This document shows, piece after piece, positions 9,848 through 17,844 of a stretch of DNA of 64,000 nt. How positions within the stretch are numbered: position 1 is the first letter of the stretch; each line of letters begins with the position of its first letter. Origin of the DNA: Mycobacterium sp. IS-1742 (GTDB lineage: Bacteria > Actinomycetota > Actinomycetes > Mycobacteriales > Mycobacteriaceae). The notes beneath the pieces are model-generated. The model searched no databases, was not told the DNA's origin, and saw only the letters and a program-made list of their open reading frames with translations. Location: positions 124,001 to 188,000 of the forward strand of contig NZ_LQIV01000001.1 of NCBI RefSeq assembly GCF_001500125.1. Direction: 5' to 3'. The translations under genes were made by a program, and so were the position numbers.

Positions 9848-10338
9848 CCTCACCGGAGGAGCAGGACGCCGAGGTCGACCGTCTGGCCCGGTCGATGCTC
9901 CTGCTGCACGGCGCCCACGACGACGATCACGACCACCCCGCACCCTCCCCCGGCGGCCGCAAGAGCTGGTCGAAGGCGCCGAGCTTCGCCGACGACGAGG
10001 AACGGGCGGCGGCGGTGCGCGAGGCGACGCGCCGGGACCGCGAGCGTTACCTCAATTCCGGCCTGGTGGAGGTCGACTGCCGGTTCTGCCACGTCTCGGT
10101 CAAGGTCAAGAAACTCGGGCGCGGCCACACCTCGGTGCAGTGGAACTCCGACGCGTCGCAGCGCTGCGCGCACTTCACCGAGATCCGTGAGGCCGGCGGG
10201 CAGCCGGCTCGGACCAGGACCTGCCCGAGATTGGCCGACAGCATCAAACACGCTGTCGCAGAGGGGTGTCTGGAGGAGAGTTCCACCGCACCCTCCCCCG
10301 GCGACGGTGAGCTCACAGACCCGCGAAGCGCTCCCTGA
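9844..10338 (+). CDS. conserved hypothetical protein (Rv3527-like) coupled to kshA
   Basis: 164 residues, acidic/His-rich at the N-terminus (HDDDHDH near residues 25-31), then a conserved core with a CRFC pair, a VKVKKLGRGHTSVQW segment and further Cys residues in CAHF and TCPRL. Four Cys plus His suggest a zinc or iron-sulfur site. The ATG overlaps the kshA stop by 4 bases, so production is tied to KshA. It corresponds to Rv3527 by position. Possible roles are assembly or electron transfer for KshA, but nothing here proves it. Its last 26 bases overlap the convergent sulfotransferase-like gene. Confidence 0.75.
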   Translation: MTSPEEQDAEVDRLARSMLLLHGAHDDDHDHPAPSPGGRKSWSKAPSFADDEERAAAVREATRRDRERYLNSGLVEVDCRFCHVSVKVKKLGRGHTSVQWNSDASQRCAHFTEIREAGGQPARTRTCPRLADSIKHAVAEGCLEESSTAPSPGDGELTDPRSAP

Positions 10339-11467
10339 CCTGTTCGGCGGTCAAGCCGTAGTCGGCCAGCGAGTAGGTGTGTTTCGGTGCGCGAGGACCC
10401 TGCTGGCTCGCCTCGTGAGTCTTCGTCATCGCCTCGCGCGCCGACTCGGTGAACTCGATACCGAAGTTGCGGTAGATGTCCTCGACGACGCTGATCGGAT
10501 CCTTGATCAGCGCGAAGTAGTCCAGGTCGTAGAACTGCGCCGGATCATGTTTGGCGCGTTCGGCGTTGAACAACTCCAGTCCGCGCGACCACGTCTCCAT
10601 CGAGTCGGCGCCGATGACGTCGCCGACGAACGTGTTCGACCAGCCTTCGGTGGTGTGCTGGGCCAGGGAGCACATGGACGCCATGATCGTCTCGGCCGGG
10701 CGGTGGCACTGCACCACGAGCGCGTCCGGATACGTAGCCATCAGCGCGTCCAGCGCGAACAGATGGCTGGGATTCTTGAGCACCCAGCGCTTCTCGCGGT
10801 CGTTGAGCCCGATGAGCTGAAGGTTGCGCCGGTGCCGCTGATAGGGCTTGGTCCAGTCCTGGCGCGCCAGCCACTGCGAGTAGGTGGGCACGTGAGCCAG
10901 CGTCTCGTAGGACACCGAATGCAGCGACTGCCGCAGCAACTGCCAGCATTCCTCCACTTCGTCGGCGGTCATGAAGTGCAGGCCGGTGTAGTCCGGGTTC
11001 TCCTCGTGCGCCTTGGTGAACTGCGCATCGAGTTGCTGGAACACCGGGTTCTGCGACCAGGTCTCGCGCGGTGGGCGCGGTTGCGGGAATTCGGCCAGCC
11101 ACAACTCCAGACCCTGATGCCGCGGGTCGGCGGCGAGCAGCCGATGAACGGCCGTGGTGCCGGTCCGCGGCAGTCCGGTGACGAAGATCGGCCGCCGGAT
11201 GGGCACGTCGGCGTGTTCGGGATACTGCTTGAACGCCGCCTCGGACACCAGCCGGGCGACAAGGGCATTGCGGACGAAGAACCGCTGCATCTTGCTGCCG
11301 AACTCGGTGAGGTCGGCATCGCGTCGGTAGGACTCGAGAAGCACGCCGAGGGCCTCTCGATAGTTGTCGTCGTCGGAGCCGAAATCGTCCAGACCGCAGG
11401 CCTTCACGGCCGACGCGTGCAGATCCTCGACCGTGCCCACATCTGTTCTCGGGGTGTGTGTGCTCAT
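10313..11467 (-). CDS. sulfotransferase family protein (Rv3529c-like)
   Basis: 384 residues. PIFVTGLPRTGTTAVHRLL (about 93-111) is the 5'-phosphosulfate-binding loop of PAPS-dependent sulfotransferases (TGLPRTGTT, 97-105). RWVLKNPSHLFALDAL and VVQCHRPAETIMASM match later parts of the fold that bind the 3'-phosphate. Position matches Rv3529c in the KstR regulon. Substrate unknown; sterol sulfation has been suggested for neighbours of this type, but no direct evidence is visible. Separated by 2 bases from the upstream SDR gene, so one operon with the SDR and the Rv3531c-like gene. Confidence 0.85.
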   Translation of the reverse strand: MSTHTPRTDVGTVEDLHASAVKACGLDDFGSDDDNYREALGVLLESYRRDADLTEFGSKMQRFFVRNALVARLVSEAAFKQYPEHADVPIRRPIFVTGLPRTGTTAVHRLLAADPRHQGLELWLAEFPQPRPPRETWSQNPVFQQLDAQFTKAHEENPDYTGLHFMTADEVEECWQLLRQSLHSVSYETLAHVPTYSQWLARQDWTKPYQRHRRNLQLIGLNDREKRWVLKNPSHLFALDALMATYPDALVVQCHRPAETIMASMCSLAQHTTEGWSNTFVGDVIGADSMETWSRGLELFNAERAKHDPAQFYDLDYFALIKDPISVVEDIYRNFGIEFTESAREAMTKTHEASQQGPRAPKHTYSLADYGLTAEQVRERFAGL

Positions 11468-11469
11468 CG

Positions 11470-12255
11470 TCAGGCCTTGTACTCCCCGCAGTTGACATCC
11501 AGTGTCTGCCCGGTGATCCCGCTGGACAGATCGCTGGCCATGAACAGGATCGCCGACGCCACCTCGTCCTCGGTGGGCAACCGCTTGAGGTCGGACGCCG
11601 CCGCGGTCGCCCGGTAGATCTCGTCGACGGTCGTCCCGTACTTGCCCGCCTGGTGGTTGAAGTAGCTCTTGAGCGTGTCACCCCAGATGTATCCGGGAGC
11701 CACCGAGTTCACCCGGATGCCCTGCTCACCGAGCTCGGTGGCCAGCGTCTGCGACATGGCGAGCAGCGCCGACTTGGCCATCTTGTAGGCGCCGTACTTG
11801 GCCTGCGAGTGGCGCACCACCATCGAGTTGACGTTCACGACCGACCCGTTGGCCGCGGCCAGCGCCGGCGTGAACGCCTGCACCATGCGCAGCGCGCCGA
11901 AGACGGTCAGCTCGATGGCGTCGCGCATGTGCTCGAACGTGGTGCTGGCGAACGGTTTCATCGACGGCACGCGGAACGCGTTGTTGATCAGCACGTCGAC
12001 CCTGCCGTAGGCCGCGACCGATTCCTCGACGAGCTTGTTCACCTGCGCTTCGTCGGTGATGTCCGTACCCACGGACAGCGCCCGTCGTCCGAGGCCGGTG
12101 ATCTGCGCGGCGACGTCCTCCAGCCGCTCGACCGTGCGCGCGGCGAGCACCAGGTCCGCGCCTTCCTCGGCGCAACGCCGCGCCAGTGTTGTGCCGAGCG
12201 CAGGTCCGACGCCGCTGATGACGACGACCTTGTCCTGCAGGAGTCCGAACGCCAT
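11470..12255 (-). CDS. SDR-family oxidoreductase (Rv3530c-like)
   Basis: 261 residues from the ATG at 12253-12255 (MAFGLLQDKVVVISG); a longer frame to 12309 would run into the upstream gene and lacks conservation. The nucleotide site is GVGPALG, NNAF replaces NNAG, and YKMAK is the YxxxK catalytic pair after the Ser-containing NVNSMVV strand. NAD(P)-dependent alcohol/ketone conversion on a steroid intermediate is likely but unspecified. One base separates it from the upstream gene stop. Rv3530c counterpart. Confidence 0.85.
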   Translation of the reverse strand: MAFGLLQDKVVVISGVGPALGTTLARRCAEEGADLVLAARTVERLEDVAAQITGLGRRALSVGTDITDEAQVNKLVEESVAAYGRVDVLINNAFRVPSMKPFASTTFEHMRDAIELTVFGALRMVQAFTPALAAANGSVVNVNSMVVRHSQAKYGAYKMAKSALLAMSQTLATELGEQGIRVNSVAPGYIWGDTLKSYFNHQAGKYGTTVDEIYRATAAASDLKRLPTEDEVASAILFMASDLSSGITGQTLDVNCGEYKA

Positions 12256-12256
12256 G

Positions 12257-13384
12257 TCAGCCCACCATTCTTTCGCCGATCTGCTTCTGACGCAGCGCGA
12301 TCCGCGCACGCCAGTCTTCGTCCGAGATCTTGTTCGATTCGTAGTGGGGCAGCGCCGCGGCGACCTCGTCGACGTCGACCAGTTCCACCGTGGGCCCGTC
12401 GGCGGGTGTGAGTTCGCGCGACACCCGTTGCCAGCGGAACTGCAGGAACCCCTTGCGGTGACCCAGCGTCTCGACCCAGTTCGCCACCCCGGGATTCTGG
12501 TCCGAGACGACGATGCGGATCTTTCCGTCCGGATCCGCCTGCGCCTGAGTGCCGTTCAGCGATGTCTGGTGGTTGATGTAGTCCAGCGAGATGTACCAGA
12601 GGCTGCCGAGTTGGAAGCCCAGGTAGGGCGCATCGGTGACCGGCAGGGTGATGACCAGGGCCTGGTGCTCGGCGAGGTCGAACTGTCCGGCGGACGAATA
12701 CTGCGTCGCGAGGCCGCCGGGGGTGAGTCGGGGCGACACCATGGTGTTGGGCGGGGTGTCGTTGTAGAACCACTGCGGGAACTGCAGCCATGTCTTGACG
12801 CGCTGGACGAGTTGCTTTCCCGCGACGGCGTAACGCTTCTCGATGAGCTCGCGGGTCAGCGGCGGCGGCGCCGTGCCCGCGGTGTCGGTGCGCGCGATCG
12901 CGAACGTGCCGCGCTGGGCGGACCAGTCGTTGTAGACCTCGCGGATCACCAGCTGCGACGGCACCTCGGGAGTGAAGCGCCACTCGAACGTGCCGTCGGC
13001 GGCGATGTCGAGCTTGCGGTCGTCGAATGCGGTCTCACTGTCCGGGACCACCTCGTCGGTGTACTCGCCGCCGAGCAGCTGGAAGCTGACGTCGGTGGTG
13101 GTGCCGCGCTTTCCGGTGACCACGTATTCGTGGCCCGGCTGGACACGGGTGCCGAAATAGAGGGTGTCGGGGTTGTCGAGGCCCATCTTCGTGAACGGGC
13201 CGGTGCCGCTGTGCAGGAACGGATGGTCGCGGTCGTAGTCGAACGCGACATGTGTGCACGCGGCGATACAGCCCGCGAGGTACTGCAGCCCCTCGAGCAG
13301 GTCGGCCTCGGAATCGATGAACGGGGCGGCGGCGACGAGCTTCTCGGCCTCGGCGATCGCCTCGGCCAGCGGTGTGGTGAACAC
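12257..13384 (-). CDS. conserved protein Rv3531c-like, possible DUF1214-type fold
   Basis: 375 residues, soluble, no signal peptide. A mid-protein segment (DNPDTLYFGTRVQPGHEYVV) and later WFYNDTPPN and QTSLNG patches recall DUF1214/DUF1254-type proteins, but I am not certain. It is the first gene of a three-gene operon with the SDR and the sulfotransferase. GTG start at 13382-13384; TAGTTT on the minus strand lies at -12 to -7 and is embedded in a KstR operator, so it should be leaderless and strongly steroid-regulated. Function unknown. Confidence 0.8.
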   Translation of the reverse strand: MFTTPLAEAIAEAEKLVAAAPFIDSEADLLEGLQYLAGCIAACTHVAFDYDRDHPFLHSGTGPFTKMGLDNPDTLYFGTRVQPGHEYVVTGKRGTTTDVSFQLLGGEYTDEVVPDSETAFDDRKLDIAADGTFEWRFTPEVPSQLVIREVYNDWSAQRGTFAIARTDTAGTAPPPLTRELIEKRYAVAGKQLVQRVKTWLQFPQWFYNDTPPNTMVSPRLTPGGLATQYSSAGQFDLAEHQALVITLPVTDAPYLGFQLGSLWYISLDYINHQTSLNGTQAQADPDGKIRIVVSDQNPGVANWVETLGHRKGFLQFRWQRVSRELTPADGPTVELVDVDEVAAALPHYESNKISDEDWRARIALRQKQIGERMVG

Positions 13385-13390
13385 GCTCTG

Positions 13391-13408
13391 AAACTAGAAC
13401 GTGTTCTC
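13391..13408 (-). promoter_or_regulatory. KstR operator with embedded -10 box (Rv3531c-like operon)
   Basis: TAGAACGTGTTCTC at 13395-13408. Read on the minus strand, the arm ends in TAGTTT (13396-13391), exactly 6 bases before the GTG at 13384. Confidence 0.87.
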
Positions 13409-13448
13409 ATCGGCGTCAACGGACCACGTGAAACTGCTGTTCCATATT

Positions 13449-13467
13449 TGTACCGAAGAGGTACATT
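13449..13467 (+). promoter_or_regulatory. inverted repeat and leaderless -10 box at the iclR start (probable autoregulatory site)
   Basis: TGTACC-GAAGA-GGTACA (13449-13465) is a 6-5-6 inverted repeat. Its right arm overlaps TACATT (13462-13467), which is 6 bases before the GTG at 13474. Binding of the IclR protein would block its own promoter. It is 41 bases from the KstR site on the other side, so the two regulators may interfere. Confidence 0.65.
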
Positions 13468-13473
13468 TCTGAC

Positions 13474-14385
13474 GTGCCTCAGGATCCCGTCGCCGGCCGC
13501 CGGTCGCCGCCCACGCAGCGCGTCGTGGCGGTTCTCGACTTCCTCGCGCGCCATCCCCACGAACGGTTCGGCCTCTCCGATCTGGCACGGCGGCTGGATC
13601 TCAGCAAGCCGACGTGCCTCGGCATCGTGAGCACTCTCGTCGAAGCCGGCTACCTGGTGCGCGACACGCGGGACAAGTCCTACCGGTTGGGGCCGGCGTT
13701 GATCGCACTCGGTCACACCGCCCAGGAGTCGATGCGCGTCAGCCCGGCCGCCCGCGACGAACTGCGCCGGCTGTGCGCGGCGGCCGGGAGCACAGCCGCC
13801 CTCTCGGCGGTCGTCGACGACCGCATCACCGTCCTCGATCTCGTGGCACCGCACGCGGTTCCCCCGCCCGTGCAGGTGGGGCAGAGTTACCCGTTCGCCC
13901 CACCTGTCGGGTTGATGTTCGTGCTGTGGGACGACGCCGCGGTGGCGGCGTGGCTGGCCAAGCAACCGACCATCCCGCTGCGTACCGACGGCGACCGGCT
14001 CAACCGGGTGATCGCCGAGTGCCGCACCGACGGCTACCTGGTCGAACGGCAGACCCCTGCTGGACAACGCCTGTATGCGTTGATGGCCGGAATGTCCAGC
14101 ACGCTGCCGCACGAACTGCGCGCCCTGCTCGGGGAGATGGTGTCCGATATCGGCGAGCGGGTGTACCTGCGCAGTGAGAACACCGCCGCCGACGCCCGCC
14201 AGCGGCACGACATCAGCGTGATCTCGGCACCGGTCTTCGATCAACACCGCCGTCAGGCGATGGTGGTGTCCCTGCATGTCGGGCGATCGCTGAGCGCCAC
14301 CGAGATCGTCCGGCGCGCACGGCGCGTGGTGGCCACCGCGGACGCCGTCACCCGCCAGATCGGCGGTGCGAAACCCTCCCGCTAG
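13474..14385 (+). CDS. IclR-family transcriptional regulator
   Basis: 303 residues. N-terminal winged helix-turn-helix (about residues 10-70: QRVVAVLDFLARHP, LSDLARRLDLSKPTCLGIVSTLVEAGYL) and a C-terminal ligand-binding domain (about 90-290, SYPFAPPVGLMFVLWDD). GTG start with a -10-like box 6 bases upstream and no ribosome site, so leaderless. It is divergent from the Rv3531c-like operon and not present at this spot in M. tuberculosis as I recall. Candidate targets are itself, the divergent steroid genes or the downstream secreted protein. Ligand unknown. Confidence 0.87.
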   Translation: MPQDPVAGRRSPPTQRVVAVLDFLARHPHERFGLSDLARRLDLSKPTCLGIVSTLVEAGYLVRDTRDKSYRLGPALIALGHTAQESMRVSPAARDELRRLCAAAGSTAALSAVVDDRITVLDLVAPHAVPPPVQVGQSYPFAPPVGLMFVLWDDAAVAAWLAKQPTIPLRTDGDRLNRVIAECRTDGYLVERQTPAGQRLYALMAGMSSTLPHELRALLGEMVSDIGERVYLRSENTAADARQRHDISVISAPVFDQHRRQAMVVSLHVGRSLSATEIVRRARRVVATADAVTRQIGGAKPSR

Positions 14386-14465
14386 CAGGCGATGTCGAGT
14401 CGGTTTGTTTCACATCGCAAGGTGACGGGTATCTGGATCGGCGTCAGGGGGGTCTTCGGAACCGA

Positions 14466-14484
14466 ACCGTCGAACGTCGACGGT
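14466..14484. promoter_or_regulatory. 8-bp inverted repeat upstream of the secreted protein gene
   Basis: ACCGTCGA-ACG-TCGACGGT is a perfect 8-base inverted repeat with a 3-base centre, 63 bases before the ATG at 14548. It could be an operator or a leader hairpin; nothing distinguishes the two. Confidence 0.45.
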
Positions 14485-14547
14485 CGGATGTGAACAACGA
14501 GTCGACGCGCGCCGCCCCGAGTGGTGCCGTCAAGGAGGAGTTCATCC

Positions 14548-14952
14548 ATGAAGATCAAGACACTCGCGGCCACGTCCGCGATGGCCGGTGCGCTGGGCTT
14601 CGCCGCCATGGGACTCGGCACCGGGGTTGCGCAGGCCGAACCGAACGGTCCCAAGCCGAACCCGCCGGTGCCCGGCGACGACGTGTGGCTTCCCGGCGAC
14701 CCGCCGGGGCACAACCCGTTCGGACCGCCTGGGCAGGTGATGAAGGACCCGGCAGTGGGCGTCGCGCCGAACCCGCTCTACGGGGTGCCGCCGGGCCACT
14801 GGGACGATCCGGCCTACTTCGGCATCCCCACGGTCTGGCTGCCACCGGGCATCCCCGGTGTGACCGAGCCGCTGCGGGTCGTGTTCAACCCGGCCGTGAC
14901 GGCGTGGGGTGTGTGGGTCAACGACGGCCTGTTCGTCCCGCTTCCCCGATAG
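14548..14952 (+). CDS. small secreted proline/glycine-rich protein
   Basis: 134 residues. MKIKTLAATSAMAGALGFAA is a Sec signal peptide ending in AQA, with cleavage predicted before EPNG (about residue 31). The mature part (about 100 residues) is rich in Pro, Gly and Trp (PGDDVWLPGDPPGH, PPGHWDDPAYFG) and has no Cys. The ATG at 14548 is set by a strong AAGGAGGAG site 7 bases upstream; an earlier in-frame start gives an implausible N-terminus. Such proteins are common in mycobacteria and have unknown roles in the envelope or exterior. Confidence 0.82.
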   Translation: MKIKTLAATSAMAGALGFAAMGLGTGVAQAEPNGPKPNPPVPGDDVWLPGDPPGHNPFGPPGQVMKDPAVGVAPNPLYGVPPGHWDDPAYFGIPTVWLPPGIPGVTEPLRVVFNPAVTAWGVWVNDGLFVPLPR

Positions 14953-14965
14953 ACAGCTCGACGGG

Positions 14966-14995
14966 CAGCCGCCCTGCGTCCACGCAGGGCGGCTG
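14966..14995. terminator. strong hairpin terminator between convergent genes
   Basis: CAGCCGCCCTGCG and CGCAGGGCGGCTG form a perfect 13-bp stem with a TCCA loop, 14 bases after the secreted-protein stop and 12 bases before the recQ stop. No U-tract, as is usual in mycobacteria; it would work in both directions. Confidence 0.85.
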
Positions 14996-15006
14996 TCTGC
15001 TGTCGG

Positions 15007-17082
15007 TCAGCTGACCGCGGCGAGCGCGAACGGCAGCACTGCGGGCGCCCCGGCCGCGCGGACCACCCGCGCCGCCATCGTCAGGGTCCACCCGGTGTCG
15101 GCGAGATCGTCGACGAGCAGTACCGGACCGGACACGTCCAGCGTCGGCGTCTCCCACGAATTCACAAGAGCCGCAACCCGGTACGCGGAGTTCGCCGCCG
15201 TCACCGGCCGTCGTCCCGAGCGGTATTGCAGGGTGCCGAGGTCGGTGAGCCGACCGAGTTCGGCCAGCCGGCGCGCCAGCGACCGGATCAGCATCGGACG
15301 GGTGCCGGAGTCCATCGCCAGCACGGCGACCGGACGCTGCTGCCAGTCCCATGCGGCCAGCACGTCGATGGCGGCGCGGACCACGTCGTCGGAGACCTCC
15401 GCGTCGGGTTCGTCGAGCAGCTTGCGCAACCGCGCGCCCCACCCCAGATCGGTGAGCCTGCCGATCACCCGGCCGGTCGCGGGGCCGTCGTGAATGCGGC
15501 CGCTGAGGTCGAGCCCCAACTTGCCCAGCCCGGACGGCCACTGCTTGCGCGGGCTGAGCTCGACGCCGGGACGCATCAGCCGCTCACGGGTGTCCTCCGC
15601 CGCGGCCGCGTCCACCTCGCCGGACAGTCGGGTGCCGGTGCAGTTGTCGCACCGGCCGCACCGGTCGCCTTCGCGCAGGTCCGGATCGTCGAGTTGGCGG
15701 CGCAGGAACGCCATCCGGCACCCCTCGGTGCTCTGGTAGTCGAGCATCGCCTGCTGTTCGCGGCGCCGCGCCTCGTCGAGTTTGCGGTAGCGGGGTTCGT
15801 CATAGCTCCACGGCTGACCGGTGCTGACCCAGCCGCCCTTGACCCGCCGGACCGCCCCGTCCACATCGAGCACCTTGAGCACCATCTCCAGCCGGCTGCG
15901 GTTGAGGTCGACGAGCGGCTCGAGCGCGGGCGTGGACTGCGGCCGGTCCGTCTCGAGTACGTCGATCACGTTGCGCACCATCGCTTCCGACGGGAACGCG
16001 ACCGAGGCGAAATAGCGCCAGACCTCCTGGTCCTCGCGGCCGGGCAGCAGAACCACCTCGGCGCTCGACGTGGCGCGGCCGGCACGCCCGACCTGCTGGT
16101 AGTAGGCGATCGGTGAGGACGGTGCCCCGAGATGCACCACGAAGCCGAGGTCGGGTTTGTCGAATCCCATGCCGAGCGCCGAGGTGGCGACCAGCGCCTT
16201 GACCCGGTTGGCCAGCAGGTCGGCCTCGAGTTGTTCGCGCTCGGCCGGATCGTTGGAGCCCGTATAGGCCGCGACGGGGTGACCGTGTTCGCGCAGCAGC
16301 GCCGCGATGTCGTGGGCCTGGGCGACGGTGAGTGTGTAGACGATGCCCGAACCCGGCAGGTCACCGATGTGCGCGGCGATCCACGCGGCCCGCTGCGCGG
16401 GGTTTCCCGCCTGGACCACGGAGAGCCGGAGGGATTCGCGGTCGAGCCCGCCGCGCAGCACGAGTGTGTCGCGCCCGCCCACACCGAGCTGGGCGGCCAC
16501 GTCGTCGACCACGCGATCGTTCGCGGTGGCAGTGGTGGCCAACACCGGGATGTCCTGACCCAACTCCGCGATCAGGGTGCGGATCCTGCGGTAGTCGGGA
16601 CGGAAGTCGTGCCCCCAGTCCGACACGCAGTGCGCCTCGTCCACCACGACCAGACCGGCGTCGGCCGCCAGCGCGGGCAGCACACTGTCCCGGAAGTCGG
16701 GGTTGTTGAGCCGTTCGGGACTGACCAGCAGGACGTCGAGGTCGCCGCCCTGCACCCTGGCGTGGATGTCCTCCCACTCGGTGACGTTGCCGGAGTTGAT
16801 GGTGGCCGCCCGCACGCCGGCCCGCTCGGCGGCGGCGACCTGGTTGCGCATCAACGCCAGTAGCGGGGAGACGATGACCGTGGGCCCGCGGCCCGCCGCC
16901 CGCAGCAGTTTGGCGGAGATGAAGTACACCGCCGACTTACCCCAGCCCGTGCGCTGCACCACGAGAGCCTGGCGGCGATGGACCACGAGCGCCTCGATCG
17001 CGGTCCACTGGTCCTCGCGCAGGGTCGCCTGCGGTCCGGCGAGCTGTTCGAGCAGCGCCTGGGCTTCGTCACGAGTCGGCAT
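15007..17082 (-). CDS. recQ: RecQ-family ATP-dependent DNA helicase with C-terminal phosphoribosyltransferase-like domain
   Basis: 691 residues. Helicase domain: Walker A RTGWGKS (44-50), DEAH (148-151) with HCVSDWGHDFRP, and motif VI QQVGRAGR. A zinc site follows (CRMAF then CGRCDNC). The last 100 residues depart from E. coli RecQ: instead of a plain HRDC there is a phosphoribosyltransferase-like fold ending with VLLVDDLADTGWT (654-666), the PRPP-loop signature. This extended form occurs in other actinobacteria; the role of the tail is unclear. ATG at 17080-17082. Not part of sterol metabolism; an insertion between the Rv3531c-like gene and hsaF, where M. tuberculosis carries PPE61/PPE62. 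Confidence 0.92.
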   Translation of the reverse strand: MPTRDEAQALLEQLAGPQATLREDQWTAIEALVVHRRQALVVQRTGWGKSAVYFISAKLLRAAGRGPTVIVSPLLALMRNQVAAAERAGVRAATINSGNVTEWEDIHARVQGGDLDVLLVSPERLNNPDFRDSVLPALAADAGLVVVDEAHCVSDWGHDFRPDYRRIRTLIAELGQDIPVLATTATANDRVVDDVAAQLGVGGRDTLVLRGGLDRESLRLSVVQAGNPAQRAAWIAAHIGDLPGSGIVYTLTVAQAHDIAALLREHGHPVAAYTGSNDPAEREQLEADLLANRVKALVATSALGMGFDKPDLGFVVHLGAPSSPIAYYQQVGRAGRATSSAEVVLLPGREDQEVWRYFASVAFPSEAMVRNVIDVLETDRPQSTPALEPLVDLNRSRLEMVLKVLDVDGAVRRVKGGWVSTGQPWSYDEPRYRKLDEARRREQQAMLDYQSTEGCRMAFLRRQLDDPDLREGDRCGRCDNCTGTRLSGEVDAAAAEDTRERLMRPGVELSPRKQWPSGLGKLGLDLSGRIHDGPATGRVIGRLTDLGWGARLRKLLDEPDAEVSDDVVRAAIDVLAAWDWQQRPVAVLAMDSGTRPMLIRSLARRLAELGRLTDLGTLQYRSGRRPVTAANSAYRVAALVNSWETPTLDVSGPVLLVDDLADTGWTLTMAARVVRAAGAPAVLPFALAAVS

Positions 17083-17109
17083 GTGCCCTATCGTGCCTGG
17101 CGGGTCCGA

Positions 17110-17760
17110 CTACTGAACGACGAGCCAGATGGCGGCGAAGTGGCAGACCGCCGCCGCCGCGGTGAACGCGTGGAAGAACTCGTGGTGGGCGAAGGTGTCC
17201 GGCCACGGATTGGGCCAACGGGCGCCGTAGAAGACGGCGCCGACGGTGTAGAGCGCCGCGCCGGCCACCAGCAGCGCGACGACGGCGAATCCCGCGCCGA
17301 TCAGGAGCGCCTCGGCGAACAGCACCGCCACGTAGCCGAGCATCAAGTAGAGGGGTACGCCCACCCATCGCGGCGATGACGGCCACATCATCTTGAGCGC
17401 GACGCCGGCGGCGGCGCCGGTCCACACGATGATCAAGGCCCGCAGCCCGATGTCCGGAGGCAGCGCCAGCACCGCGAACGGGGTGTATGTGGCGGCGATG
17501 AACACGAAGATCACCGAGTGGTCGAGCCGCATCATCCACTTCTCGGCCACCGGTGACGTCCAGCGGACCCGGTGATACACCGCGCTGACGGTGAACATGG
17601 CGACGATCGCGGTGGCGTAGATCAGCGCGGCCCACCCGGCCCGTGACGAACCCGTGCCCGCCCATGCCGCCGGCACCAGGGCCGCGCAGGCCACGACCGC
17701 GAAGAAAGCCGATACGAGATGGATGAGACCGCGCGCCCGCGGACGGACGATCACGCGCAC
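17110..17760 (-). CDS. hemolysin III family (TrhA/PAQR-like) membrane protein
   Basis: 216 residues with about seven transmembrane helices. SAVYHRVRW and WMMRLDHSVIFVFIAATYTPF near the N-terminal half and HHEFFHAFTAAAAVCHF near the C-terminus carry the conserved His/Asp residues (a presumed zinc site) of the PAQR/hemolysin III fold. Family members affect membrane homeostasis; haemolysis is not implied. GTG start at 17758-17760. It is 27 bases upstream of recQ on the same strand, so the two may be co-transcribed. Confidence 0.88.
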   Translation of the reverse strand: MRVIVRPRARGLIHLVSAFFAVVACAALVPAAWAGTGSSRAGWAALIYATAIVAMFTVSAVYHRVRWTSPVAEKWMMRLDHSVIFVFIAATYTPFAVLALPPDIGLRALIIVWTGAAAGVALKMMWPSSPRWVGVPLYLMLGYVAVLFAEALLIGAGFAVVALLVAGAALYTVGAVFYGARWPNPWPDTFAHHEFFHAFTAAAAVCHFAAIWLVVQ

Positions 17761-17844
17761 CCGGTCGTTCAGAACAGCTCCGATGTCGCAGCACCCCTCG
17801 CGGTTGGCGTCGGCGCTGCACAGCCTACCGCCGGGAGGCCGCCG

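Noticed and set aside
12946..14277. Long minus-strand frame across iclR and the Rv3531c-like start
   Set aside because: It crosses two promoters and two real genes and has shadow-frame composition.
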